From Faecalicatena contorta (GTDB lineage: Bacteria; Bacillota; Clostridia; Lachnospirales; Lachnospiraceae), in NCBI RefSeq assembly GCF_021531975.1, contig NZ_JAFBIY010000001.1, positions 124,001-188,000 of the forward strand: a stretch of DNA of 64,000 nucleotides, given 5' to 3'. How positions within the stretch are numbered: position 1 is the first letter of the stretch; each line of letters begins with the position of its first letter. Below are positions 39,440-47,685 of the stretch, piece by piece. The notes under the pieces are model-generated. The model was not told the origin of the DNA. It saw only the letters and a list, made by a program, of their open reading frames with translations, and ran no database searches. The translations under genes and the position numbers were made by a program.

Positions 39440-40687
39440 ATGAAAGATATTATAAGAGCAAAAAGAATGGAAAATGTACACTCTGATATCAGAGGTCCAT
39501 TGTATGTAGAGGCCATGGGTATGCAGGCGAGAGGAATTGATGTTCTGAAGCTTAATACAGGTAATCCGGCAACTTTTGGATTTAAACAGCCGGAAAGCAT
39601 TGAGAGGGCATTGGAAAGTCATACGGCTGATGGGGTAGGCTATTGCGATTTTAAAGGAATGCCGAAAGCGCGAGAAGCAATTTGTGAATACGAAAAATCG
39701 AAAGGAATCAAAGGAATTACACCGGAAGATGTATTTATTGGAAATGGTGTCAGTGAGGTCGTATCTTTTGCACTTATGCCGTTATTGAATGACGGGGATG
39801 AAGTTCTTGTGCCGACACCGAGTTATTCTATTTGGGGGAATTCGGTGTATCTGGCGGGGGGGAAACCTGTGTTTTATGTCTGCGATGAAAAATCCAACTG
39901 GTATCCGGATGTCCGGGATATTCGCTCTAAGATTACACCAAAGACAAAGGCTATCGTAGTGATTAATCCGAATAATCCGACAGGAATGTTGTATCCGAGA
40001 GAAGTTTTGCAGGAAATTGTGCAGGTGGCGCGAGAATTTGGACTTTTGGTATTTGCGGATGAGATTTATGACAGACTGGTAATGGATGGATTGATTCATA
40101 CTTCGCTGGCGTCTCTTGCAGAAGATATTCCGGTCGTTACGATGAATGGGCTCTCGAAATCCCATTGCCTGTGTGGTTATCGGTGTGGGTGGATGGTTAT
40201 CAGTGGACCGAGACATTTAACAGAAGATTACAGACGGGGAATTATTCAACTTACATCTTTAAGACTGTGTGCCAACACACTGGCTCAGATCGTAATACCG
40301 GCAGCACTTGAAGATATGGAAACACCGGCATCCATGGTCCGCCCGGGTGGCAGATTATATGAACAAAGAGAAGCTACAGTGAAGGAATTACAAAAGATAG
40401 ATGGTATATCGTTTGTGAAAAATAACAGCGCTTTTTATATTTTCCCGAAACTGGATGTGAAAAAGTATCATATTACAAATGATAAACAGTTTGCCAGTGA
40501 TCTTCTTCACGCAACAAATATTCTGTTAGTACCGGGAAGTGGGTTTGACTGGAATGAACCGGATCATTTCAGAATCGTAATGCTTCCGGAAGCAGAAGTG
40601 CTTGCAGATGCAGTGAGACGTATGGGAGAATTCCTGGACGGATACAGACAGGGAGAAGTAAAGGAATTTTGCAGAAGAACTGCATAA
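39440..40687 (+). CDS. AlaA-like glutamate-pyruvate aminotransferase
   Basis: A 415-aa fold-type I aminotransferase strikingly like E. coli AlaA in order of blocks: VHSDIRGPLYVEA, KLNTGNPATFGF, IGNGVSEVVSFAL, VINPNNPTGMLY, FADEIYDRLV, NGLSKSHCLCGYRCGWM (PLP lysine in LSK), and the ending DHFRIVMLP. It probably interconverts alanine/2-oxoglutarate and pyruvate/glutamate. ATG 39440 follows AAGGTGGGG. It is divergent from LysR and is the last gene of the island before the L10 leader. Confidence 0.88.
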   Translation: MKDIIRAKRMENVHSDIRGPLYVEAMGMQARGIDVLKLNTGNPATFGFKQPESIERALESHTADGVGYCDFKGMPKAREAICEYEKSKGIKGITPEDVFIGNGVSEVVSFALMPLLNDGDEVLVPTPSYSIWGNSVYLAGGKPVFYVCDEKSNWYPDVRDIRSKITPKTKAIVVINPNNPTGMLYPREVLQEIVQVAREFGLLVFADEIYDRLVMDGLIHTSLASLAEDIPVVTMNGLSKSHCLCGYRCGWMVISGPRHLTEDYRRGIIQLTSLRLCANTLAQIVIPAALEDMETPASMVRPGGRLYEQREATVKELQKIDGISFVKNNSAFYIFPKLDVKKYHITNDKQFASDLLHATNILLVPGSGFDWNEPDHFRIVMLPEAEVLADAVRRMGEFLDGYRQGEVKEFCRRTA

Positions 40688-40720
40688 TGGGATAAACTGC
40701 ATAATGAGATAAAAAATATA

Positions 40721-40749
40721 TTGACAGATATAGCGTGAAGTGATAATCT
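40721..40749 (+). promoter_or_regulatory. Promoter of rplJ-rplL
   Basis: TTGACA (40721-40726) and TAATCT (40744-40749) have a 17-bp spacer. It gives rplJL an independent promoter now that the genes are separated from rplKA. Confidence 0.75.
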
Positions 40750-40753
40750 ATTA

Positions 40754-40815
40754 TAGGACTGCCGAAGACAGCAGGTGCGTGAGCGTAAGTAATGAAACGC
40801 CTGCCGAGGAAAGTT
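40754..40815 (+). ncRNA. Ribosomal protein L10 leader
   Basis: The segment contains the conserved L10-leader core ACTGCCGAAGACAGCAGGTG, then the closing strand CGCCTGCCGAGGA. GCAGGTGCG pairs with CGCCTGC around a GAGCGTAAGTAATGAAA loop. In Firmicutes this RNA binds L10(L12)4 and represses rplJL. It is followed by an intrinsic-terminator-like hairpin. Confidence 0.92.
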
Positions 40816-40837
40816 AGATTCGTATTTTTGAATTTGT

Positions 40838-40874
40838 AACACCTCTGTGTCTTTGGATACAGGGGTGTTTTTTT
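40838..40874 (+). terminator. Attenuator hairpin downstream of the L10 leader
   Basis: AACACCTCTGT (40838-40848) pairs with ACAGGGGTGTT (40859-40869), followed by TTTTT. It lies between the L10 leader and rplJ, so L10 binding may cause premature termination. Confidence 0.85.
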
Positions 40875-40925
40875 AAGATATTCCTTATAGCAGTCGAACA
40901 AATAATATAAGGAGGTGCACCATTC

Positions 40926-41486
40926 GTGGCAAAAGTTGAATTAAAACAACCTATCGTACAGGCAATTGCAGAAGATGTAAAAGACGCAACAAGCGTTGTG
41001 TTAGTTGACTACCGCGGACTTACTGTTGCTCAGGATACAGAGCTGCGTAAACAGTTAAGAGAAGCAGGTATCATTTATAAAGTCTGCAAAAACACAATGA
41101 TGAAGAGAGCTTTTGAAGGAACTGATTTCGCTCAGTTAGACGAGCACTTGGAAGGACCAAGCGCTATCGCAATTTCTAAAGATGACGCAACAGCTCCGGC
41201 AAGAATCCTTTGCAAATTTGCAAAAGATGCTAAGGCTCTTGAATTAAAAGCAGGTGTAGTTGAAGGCACAGTATACGATGCAGACGCACTGACAGAATTA
41301 TCCAAGATTCCGTCAAGAGAAGAATTACTGTCCAAGTTGCTTGGAAGCTTACAGTCACCTGTTACAAATCTTGCTCGTGTTCTTAATCAGATCGCAGAGC
41401 AGGGTGGAGCAGAGGCTTGTGAGGCAGCCGCTCCGGCAGAGGAAGCTGTAGAGGCTCCTGCAGAAGAAGCTCCAGTAGAGGAGTAA
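40926..41486 (+). CDS. rplJ: 50S ribosomal protein L10
   Basis: A 186-aa L10, GTG start at 40926 behind AAGGAGGTG. It has the rRNA-binding N-terminal domain (VVLVDYRGLTVAQDTELRKQLREAG, VCKNTMMKRA) and a C-terminal helix for L7/L12. The tail is extended and Ala/Glu-rich (EEAVEAPAEEAPVEE). It anchors the L12 stalk. It is controlled by its own leader. Confidence 0.96.
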   Translation: MAKVELKQPIVQAIAEDVKDATSVVLVDYRGLTVAQDTELRKQLREAGIIYKVCKNTMMKRAFEGTDFAQLDEHLEGPSAIAISKDDATAPARILCKFAKDAKALELKAGVVEGTVYDADALTELSKIPSREELLSKLLGSLQSPVTNLARVLNQIAEQGGAEACEAAAPAEEAVEAPAEEAPVEE

Positions 41487-41529
41487 AATGAGATTGAAAA
41501 CAAAATAATAAAAAATGGAGGAAAATAAA

Positions 41530-41904
41530 ATGGCAAAGTTAACAACAGCTGAATTTATTGATGCAATCAAAGAGTTATCAGTATTAGAATTAAATGAATT
41601 AGTAAAAGCATGTGAAGAAGAGTTTGGTGTTTCTGCAGCAGCAGGTGTAGTAGTTGCAGCAGCAACTGGAGATGCTCCGGCAGCAGAAGAGAAAGATGAG
41701 TTCGATGTAGAGTTAGTATCTGCAGGTGCTTCTAAGGTTAAAGTAATCAAAGTTGTTCGTGAGATCACAGGACTTGGATTAAAAGAAGCTAAGGCAGTAG
41801 TTGACGAAGCTCCGAAGGTAGTTAAAGAAGCTGTTTCTAAAGCAGAGGCTGAGGAAATCAAAGCTAAACTTGAAGCTGAGGGTGCAGAGGTTAACCTTAA
41901 ATAA
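41530..41904 (+). CDS. rplL: 50S ribosomal protein L7/L12
   Basis: A 124-aa L12: N-terminal dimerisation domain ([22 protein letters not shown]), Ala-rich hinge, and C-terminal factor-binding domain ([21 protein letters not shown]). ATG 41530 follows GGAGG at 41517-41522; an ATG at 41515 lies inside that RBS and is rejected. rpoB does not follow directly; a PTS operon and an Rpn gene intervene. Confidence 0.96.
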   Translation: MAKLTTAEFIDAIKELSVLELNELVKACEEEFGVSAAAGVVVAAATGDAPAAEEKDEFDVELVSAGASKVKVIKVVREITGLGLKEAKAVVDEAPKVVKEAVSKAEAEEIKAKLEAEGAEVNLK

Positions 41905-41914
41905 TTTAAAAAGC

Positions 41915-41943
41915 TTGACAAACATGAGAAACAATGCTAGTTT
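41915..41943 (+). promoter_or_regulatory. Promoter of the glucose PTS operon
   Basis: TTGACA (41915-41920) with TAGTTT (41938-41943) at 17 bp; the -10 is weak. It starts 10 bp after the rplL stop. Confidence 0.55.
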
Positions 41944-41961
41944 AATATTTAGTGATAGCAT

Positions 41962-42039
41962 GTTACTTGTTTTATGAAAAACGAGGCATTAACTATACAT
42001 AAATGTACAGGATATTTATGTGTGTTAGTGCCTTTTTTT
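41962..42039 (+). promoter_or_regulatory. Putative antiterminator (RAT-like) / terminator switch before ptsG
   Basis: Terminator: AGGCATTAAC...ACATAAAT pairs imperfectly with ATTTATGTGTGTTAGTGCC, followed by TTTTTTT (41984-42039). Alternative hairpin: GTTA-CTTGTTTT-atga-AAAACGAG-gcat-TAAC (41962-41993) uses the first 10 nt of the terminator, so the two are mutually exclusive. The asymmetric internal loop resembles RAT sites of BglG/SacY-type antiterminators, and a GlcT-like gene lies in this operon. Confidence 0.6.
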
Positions 42040-42121
42040 GTACTTAAAACATGTGAAAAGGACCCCGTTCGCTGATGCATATGAATGTTCGGAGTTTTGT
42101 AAAAGAAAAGGAGAAAAACAA

Positions 42122-44263
42122 ATGAAAGACAAAATTTTTGGTGTGCTGCAGCGAGTGGGAAGATCATTTATGCTTCCAATTGCAATCTTACCTGTAGCCG
42201 GACTTTTACTGGGAATCGGTGGTTCCTTCAGTAATGAAACAATGCTTGCTACTTATGGGCTTCAGGGTGTTATGGGAGAAGGAACGGTATTTCATGCTAT
42301 TTTCCTTGTTATGAAGGATGCCGGTAATATCGTTTTCTCAAACCTGCCGATCATATTCGCCATGGGTGTAGCGATTGGTATGGCAAAAAAAGAAAAAGAG
42401 GTTGCTGCGCTGGCGGCAGTCATCGCATTCTTTATTATGCATGCTTCTATCGGAGCCATGATCGAAATCAGCGGTGGTGCAGAAAACATGCTGGAAGGTG
42501 CGACAACATCTGTATGTGGAATCACTTCCCTTCAGATGGGTGTGTTCGGAGGTATTCTTGTAGGACTTGGAGTGGCGGCTCTTCACAATAAGTATTATAA
42601 GATTGAGCTTCCGCAGGTTCTTTCCTTCTTTGGTGGTACAAGGTTTGTTCCGATTGTGTGCTCACTGGTATATACAGGTGTCGGTATTGCCATGTTTTTC
42701 ATATGGCCGGTAATTCAGAGCGGTATTTATGCAGTTGGTGATGTGGTTTTAAATTCCGGATATTTTGGAACATGGATCTATGGACTTATGGAAAGACTTC
42801 TGATTCCGTTTGGTCTGCATCATGTATTTTATCTTCCATTCTGGCAGACTGCACTTGGCGGAACACTGGAAGTTGCAGGACAGACGATTGAAGGTGCACA
42901 GAATATTTTCTTTGCACAGCTTGCGGATCCTACAGTAGAACATTTTGCCGTATCTGCAACAAGATTTATGTCCGGTAAGTTCCCGCTTATGATCTTCGGA
43001 CTTCCGGGAGCAGCGCTTGCAATGTACAAGACAGCAAAGCCGGAGAAACGAAAAGAAGTAGGTGGACTTCTTCTTTCAGCTGCTCTTACTTCTATGCTGA
43101 CAGGTATTACAGAGCCTCTGGAATTTACATTCCTTTTTGTTGCTCCGCTTCTCTATGGAATTCACTGTGTATTTGCAGGTCTTGCATATATGCTGATGCA
43201 CGTATTTGGTGTCGGAGTAGGAATGACATTCTCCGGCGGACTTATTGATATGTTCCTGTTTGGTATTCTTCAGGGAAATGCAAAGACGAACTGGATATGG
43301 ATTGTTATTGTAGGAATTGGTTATTCTGTTGTTTATTATTTCCTTTTCGGTTTCCTGATCCGGAAATTAGATTTAAAAACACCTGGAAGAGATGACAGCG
43401 AAGAGGTAAAATTATATAGAAGAAGTGATGTTGAGGCGAGAAAGAATGGTGCGGGTAATGAGACTGCTTCAGGAGTAGATGAACTGTCTCAGACAATCTG
43501 CCAGGGCCTTGGCGGCAAAAAGAATATTTCTGATGTGGACTGCTGCGCAACGAGACTCAGATGTACGGTTTATAAGGCAGAGCTGGTAAGTGATGCGCTT
43601 CTTAAATCTACAGGTGCATCGGGCGTGGTACACAAAGGAAATGGTGTACAGATTATTTACGGACCAAGAGTAACTGTAATCAAATCTAATCTGGAAGATT
43701 ATCTTGAGACTGCACCTGATGAAGAATTTGTTGCAGAGCAGACAGAGAGTCCGGCAGAAGAAAAAGAGAAAACAGAAGATGCACAGGAGAAGAAGGTAGT
43801 AAAAACAGTCGTAATCTCCAGTCCGATCACAGGTCATGCGGCAGATCTGGGAACTGCGCCGGATGAGGCATTTGCAGGAAGAATGATGGGTGATGGTGCT
43901 GTTGTGGAGCCACAGGACGCATATGTGTGTGCACCGGAAGATGGCGAAGTATGCTTCGTATTTCCGACAAAACATGCAGTTGGTTTCCAGACAGAGTCCG
44001 GAATCGGTCTTTTGATCCACGTTGGTATCGATACGGTAAAACTGGAAGGCGAAGGATTTGAAGTGCTTGTTGAAAACGGCCAGCAGGTGAAAAAAGGTGA
44101 GCCAATGTTGAAACTGGATCTGGATTATCTGAAGGCAAATGCACCTTCGCTGGTATCACCGGTGCTTTGTACAGAGCTTGAGGACAATCAGAAGATACGT
44201 CTGTTGAAGGAAGGAAATATACAGGCAGGAGAAGAACTCTTTGCTGTGGATTTCTATGAGTAA
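42122..44263 (+). CDS. ptsG: PTS glucose-family permease, EIICBA fusion
   Basis: A 713-aa PTS protein in C-B-A order. EIIC is about 1-415 (FGVLQRVGRSFMLPIAILPV, IPFGLHHVFYLPFW, SMLTGITEPLEFTFLFVAP). EIIB is about 450-530 with phospho-cysteine C475 (DVDCCATRLRCTV). EIIA-Glc is about 575-700 with phospho-histidine H633 (IHVGIDTVKL). It imports and phosphorylates glucose or a related hexose such as N-acetylglucosamine. ATG 42122 follows AAAGGAG. The leader carries a terminator/antiterminator pair, and the cognate antiterminator gene is next. Confidence 0.92.
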   Translation: MKDKIFGVLQRVGRSFMLPIAILPVAGLLLGIGGSFSNETMLATYGLQGVMGEGTVFHAIFLVMKDAGNIVFSNLPIIFAMGVAIGMAKKEKEVAALAAVIAFFIMHASIGAMIEISGGAENMLEGATTSVCGITSLQMGVFGGILVGLGVAALHNKYYKIELPQVLSFFGGTRFVPIVCSLVYTGVGIAMFFIWPVIQSGIYAVGDVVLNSGYFGTWIYGLMERLLIPFGLHHVFYLPFWQTALGGTLEVAGQTIEGAQNIFFAQLADPTVEHFAVSATRFMSGKFPLMIFGLPGAALAMYKTAKPEKRKEVGGLLLSAALTSMLTGITEPLEFTFLFVAPLLYGIHCVFAGLAYMLMHVFGVGVGMTFSGGLIDMFLFGILQGNAKTNWIWIVIVGIGYSVVYYFLFGFLIRKLDLKTPGRDDSEEVKLYRRSDVEARKNGAGNETASGVDELSQTICQGLGGKKNISDVDCCATRLRCTVYKAELVSDALLKSTGASGVVHKGNGVQIIYGPRVTVIKSNLEDYLETAPDEEFVAEQTESPAEEKEKTEDAQEKKVVKTVVISSPITGHAADLGTAPDEAFAGRMMGDGAVVEPQDAYVCAPEDGEVCFVFPTKHAVGFQTESGIGLLIHVGIDTVKLEGEGFEVLVENGQQVKKGEPMLKLDLDYLKANAPSLVSPVLCTELEDNQKIRLLKEGNIQAGEELFAVDFYE

Positions 44264-44286
44264 AGAAATGGTGAGTGGGGAAAAGT

Positions 44287-45132
44287 ATGTACAGGATTAA
44301 AAAAGTGTTGAATCATAACACGGTAATTGGAATTCGGACAGATAATCAGCAGGAATACCTTATTATGGGAAAAGGTATCGGATTCGGGAAAAAGGTATCG
44401 GAGAGATTCGAGACGGGCAGTGACGCTTCTGTCTATTCTCTGCAGGTATCTTCGGAACGGGGGGATGCCAGAGAGATGGTGAAGGAAATCAATCCGGAAT
44501 GCCTGGAGATTGCAAGTGAAGTGCTGGATGAAGCTGAGAAAATGTTCGGAAAGATTGACAGAAGCATACTTTTTCCTATGGCAGATCATATTGAATTTGC
44601 GATAAAAAGAATGAGAAGCGGCGAGCAGATCAGTAATCCGCTGACAGAGGATATTCGGATTCTGTTCCATATGGAATATAAGGCGGCCAGCTGTATCGCT
44701 CCCATTCTCGCCAGAAGAATGAACCTTCGTATAGAAGAAGATGAAGTGGGGTATATTGCGCTTCATATTCATTCTGCGATTGAAGATGAGAAGGTATCAC
44801 AGGCGATGCAGATGGCGCGGGCAGTCAGAGAATGCATTTCTCTTGTGGAAGAAGAGATTGGAAGACCGATCGATGTGATGTCGCTTTCCTACAATCGTCT
44901 GATGAATCATATTCGCTATATGGTAGCGAGAGCAATTAGCGGCGAAAAACTTAAGGTGAATATGAATGATTATATGGGAATAAAATTTCCTCATGCATTT
45001 CAGACGGCGAAGGCCATATGCGAACGTGTCGGAAAGAGCCTTAAGTGTACGCTTGGTGATGCGGAGATCGGTTATCTTGCGATGCATATCGAGAGGGTAA
45101 CAAGTGATGAACTGGATGCTCCGGAAGAATAA
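44287..45132 (+). CDS. glcT: BglG/GlcT-family transcription antiterminator
   Basis: A 281-aa protein with the CAT RNA-binding domain (1-56: YRIKKVLNHNTVIG, MGKGIGFGKKVSE) and two PTS regulation domains (about 65-170 and 175-280). PRD1 shows PMADHIEFAI and YIALHIHSA; PRD2 shows LSYNRLMNHIRYM and YLAMHIERV, supplying phosphorylatable histidines. It should bind the RAT-like hairpin upstream of ptsG and allow read-through when the sugar is present. ATG 44287 follows GTGGGG. Confidence 0.88.
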   Translation: MYRIKKVLNHNTVIGIRTDNQQEYLIMGKGIGFGKKVSERFETGSDASVYSLQVSSERGDAREMVKEINPECLEIASEVLDEAEKMFGKIDRSILFPMADHIEFAIKRMRSGEQISNPLTEDIRILFHMEYKAASCIAPILARRMNLRIEEDEVGYIALHIHSAIEDEKVSQAMQMARAVRECISLVEEEIGRPIDVMSLSYNRLMNHIRYMVARAISGEKLKVNMNDYMGIKFPHAFQTAKAICERVGKSLKCTLGDAEIGYLAMHIERVTSDELDAPEE

Positions 45133-45169
45133 AGAAGAATAAATAAGAAAGAAAAAGGAGAACAAAGAT

Positions 45170-45427
45170 ATGAAAACATTTAATTATACTATTACAGATG
45201 CAGTAGGAATCCATGCAAGACCGGCAGGAATCCTGGCGAAAGAGGCAAAAAAGTATGAATCTAAGATTGTGATCAAAAAAGGTGACAGACAGGCAGAAGC
45301 TACAAAAGTTATGGCGCTCATGGCACTTGGCGTAAAATGTGGTGAAGAAGTAACTGTAGAAGTAACGGGAGCAGATGAAGAGCAGGTATGTGCAGAAGTT
45401 GAAGCGTTTTTCAAAGAAAATCTGTAA
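45170..45427 (+). CDS. HPr-like phosphocarrier (second copy, Lys at position 46)
   Basis: An 85-aa HPr with active H15 (GIHARPAG). The HPr-kinase site is altered: the region that reads NCKSVIGIMGLG in the first copy is EATKVMALMALG here, placing K46 where Ser46 should be. It can still take phosphate from enzyme I on His15 but cannot be regulated by Ser46 phosphorylation, so it should not act as CcpA co-repressor. It lies in the glucose PTS operon, 37 bp after glcT and 20 bp before a second ptsI. RBS AAAAAGGAG. Confidence 0.9.
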   Translation: MKTFNYTITDAVGIHARPAGILAKEAKKYESKIVIKKGDRQAEATKVMALMALGVKCGEEVTVEVTGADEEQVCAEVEAFFKENL

Positions 45428-45447
45428 AAACGGCAGAGGTAATGGAG

Positions 45448-47070
45448 ATGGAAGTTTATCAGGGAAAATCAATATTTAAAGGTATTGCTATTGGGAAGCT
45501 GTTTTTTTACTCCAAAGGAGAACAGGCTGTAAAGCGAGAGAAGATTCAGGATGTGGAAGCTGAGATTGCCCGTTATGAGGCGGCAAAGGAAGAAGCAATC
45601 GCACAGCTGAATGCATTATATGAAAAAGCTGTAAAAGAAGTCGGTGAAGTAAATGCGGCGGTATTTGAAGTGCATGCTATGATGCTGGACGATGATGATT
45701 ATGTGGATTCCGTAAAGAATATCATAGAGACGCAGCAGGTAAATGCAGAATTTGCTGTTGCCACAACGGGAGATAATTTCTCTAATATGTTTGCGGAGAT
45801 GGAGGATGACTATTTCCGTGCAAGGGCTGTCGATGTGAAGGATATATCCGAACGCCTTGTAAATGTATTGAGCGGAAGAAATGAAGGAAGCGATATCGGT
45901 GAGGAGCCGGTAATTGTTGTTGCTGATGATCTGGCACCAAGTGAAACGGTGCAGATGGATAAGGATAAGCTCCTTGCATTTGTTACAAAGTATGGTTCTT
46001 CTAATTCTCATACAGCTATTCTTGCAAGAACAATGAATATTCCGGCACTGATCGGTGTTGAGATCCAGGAAGACTGGAATGGGAAGCTGGCTGTCGTAGA
46101 TGGCTATGAGGGCTGTCTTTATATTGAGCCGGAAGAAGAAGTCCTTGTGAAAATGAAGAAACGTCAGCAGGAAGATATGGAGGTAAGAGAGCTTCTTCAG
46201 AATCTCCGTGGTAAGGAAGACGTGACTTTGGATGGAAAGAAGATTCGTCTGTATGCAAATATCGGAAGCGTAAAAGACGTTGCCAGTGTATTGGCAAATG
46301 ATGCTGCCGGTATTGGACTGTTCCGAAGTGAATTCCTGTATCTGGAAGCAGAAGATTATCCAGACGAGGAGGCACAGTTCCAAGCTTATAAGACCGTTGC
46401 TGAAAATATGGCAGGAAAGAAAGTAATTGTCCGTACGCTGGATATCGGCGCAGATAAACAGGTGGGATACTTCGGTTTAGATAAAGAAGAAAATCCGGCT
46501 ATGGGATATCGTGCAATCCGAATCTGCCTTGACAGAACAGATGTATTCAAGACACAGCTTCGCGCACTGCTTCGTGCAAGTGCTTTTGGCAACATTGCCA
46601 TTATGTATCCGATGATTATTTCGGTGGACGAAGTAAGAAGAATCAAGGCAATCGTAGAAGAAATCAAGAAAGAACTGGATGAGCAAGGCATTCGCTATGG
46701 TGAGGTCGAGCAGGGTATCATGATCGAGACCCCGGCAGCAGTGGTTATCAGTGATCTCCTCGCAGAGGAAGTAGATTTCTTCAGTATTGGAACCAATGAC
46801 CTGACGCAGTATACACTTGCAATCGACCGTCAGAATATGAAGCTCGACAACATTTATGATGCACATCATCCGGCAGTACTTCGTATGATCCAGACGACCA
46901 TCGATAATGGTCATAAACATGGCTGCTGGGTAGGAATCTGTGGTGAACTTGGCGCAGATATGACACTGACAGAGACATTCGTAAAAATGGGAATAGATGA
47001 ATTGTCCGTATCTCCGTCATGCGTATTGCCGATCCGTAAGCTGATACGGGAGATGCGTGTGGAAGAATAG
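45448..47070 (+). CDS. ptsI: PTS enzyme I (second copy)
   Basis: A 540-aa enzyme I, highly similar along its length to the copy at 23209-24858. It has active H188 (SHTAILART), GIGLFRSEF, RTLDIGADK, IETPAAV, IGTNDLTQY and GICGELG. The start ATG 45448 is 7 bp after AGAGG (45435-45439); ATG 45442 is too close. It closes the glucose PTS operon. With the preceding HPr-like gene it gives this operon its own complete phosphorelay. The highly structured element begins four bases after the stop codon. Confidence 0.95.
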   Translation: MEVYQGKSIFKGIAIGKLFFYSKGEQAVKREKIQDVEAEIARYEAAKEEAIAQLNALYEKAVKEVGEVNAAVFEVHAMMLDDDDYVDSVKNIIETQQVNAEFAVATTGDNFSNMFAEMEDDYFRARAVDVKDISERLVNVLSGRNEGSDIGEEPVIVVADDLAPSETVQMDKDKLLAFVTKYGSSNSHTAILARTMNIPALIGVEIQEDWNGKLAVVDGYEGCLYIEPEEEVLVKMKKRQQEDMEVRELLQNLRGKEDVTLDGKKIRLYANIGSVKDVASVLANDAAGIGLFRSEFLYLEAEDYPDEEAQFQAYKTVAENMAGKKVIVRTLDIGADKQVGYFGLDKEENPAMGYRAIRICLDRTDVFKTQLRALLRASAFGNIAIMYPMIISVDEVRRIKAIVEEIKKELDEQGIRYGEVEQGIMIETPAAVVISDLLAEEVDFFSIGTNDLTQYTLAIDRQNMKLDNIYDAHHPAVLRMIQTTIDNGHKHGCWVGICGELGADMTLTETFVKMGIDELSVSPSCVLPIRKLIREMRVEE

Positions 47071-47073
47071 GAA

Positions 47074-47365
47074 TTTGGCTCAGTGATTTTATCTGAGGCA
47101 GAACAGTGACGCGAGACAGCTGAACTTTGAAAAACGAACCAGTCGCTGACAAACGGTAAACATCAAAAGCTGATATAACATTCGTAACCGAGTATATTCG
47201 ACGGGAACTCCTGATGAGTTCCGCGTCTCAGATACTCTTTCGCCTTGTTTGGGAAATACAAGGCGAATACGAAGTTATATCAGCTTTTTCTGCAACCGTT
47301 TGTAACGCTCTTCCACGTTTCCCCAAGCTCAGCTGTCTCGCGTCACTTGTAATGTCTCAGCCAAA
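47074..47365. repeat. 292-nt nested palindromic element with branched apex
   Basis: Nested arms from outside in: TTTGGCT/AGCCAAA (47074-47080, 47359-47365); a perfect 19-bp stem with left arm AGTGACGCGAGACAGCTGA (47105-47123, 47329-47347); ACAAACGGT/ACCGTTTGT (47149-47157, 47295-47303); a 15-bp perfect stem with left arm AAAAGCTGATATAAC (47165-47179, 47274-47288), extended by TTCGTA/TACGAA. Two apical hairpins follow: GAGTAT...GGAACTC-ctgat-GAGTTCC...ATACTC (47190-47237) and TTCGCCTTGT...ACAAGGCGAA (47239-47267). No ORF is seen. It could be a structured RNA or a palindromic mobile element. Confidence 0.8.
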
Positions 47366-47450
47366 ATACTGAAGCCGCATAGTTAAAGCAATTCCACCAC
47401 GTTATCGGCGCAGTAACAAGCTCTTTTTCATTCCCTGTGAGCGAAAAAGA

Positions 47451-47600
47451 AAATTTGTAATGACTTTTTTGGGAAGTAAATCATTTCCTCGGAGACAAAA
47501 CTACAAAATGAAATGACTTTTTCGCTATGAAGTTCATTCGAATTTGTATTTTTTCTATGTGGAGCTGACTTCGACTTCTCAAAATTCATTACAATTCTTT
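47451..47600. repeat. AT-rich imperfect inverted repeats between the two large palindromes
   Basis: TTGTAATGA (47455-47463) pairs with TCATTACAA (47586-47594). Inside, AAATCATTTC (47478-47487) faces GAAATGA (47510-47516). The sequence is T-rich and non-coding. 47366-47450 and 47601-47685 show nothing I can name. Confidence 0.5.
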
Positions 47601-47685
47601 ACTTTTACATATAGGAACTGAAAAGACCAGATATATAACATGTTTTGCCAACAAACTGAGGCGTTCACTTTTACCCGAAATTGCC

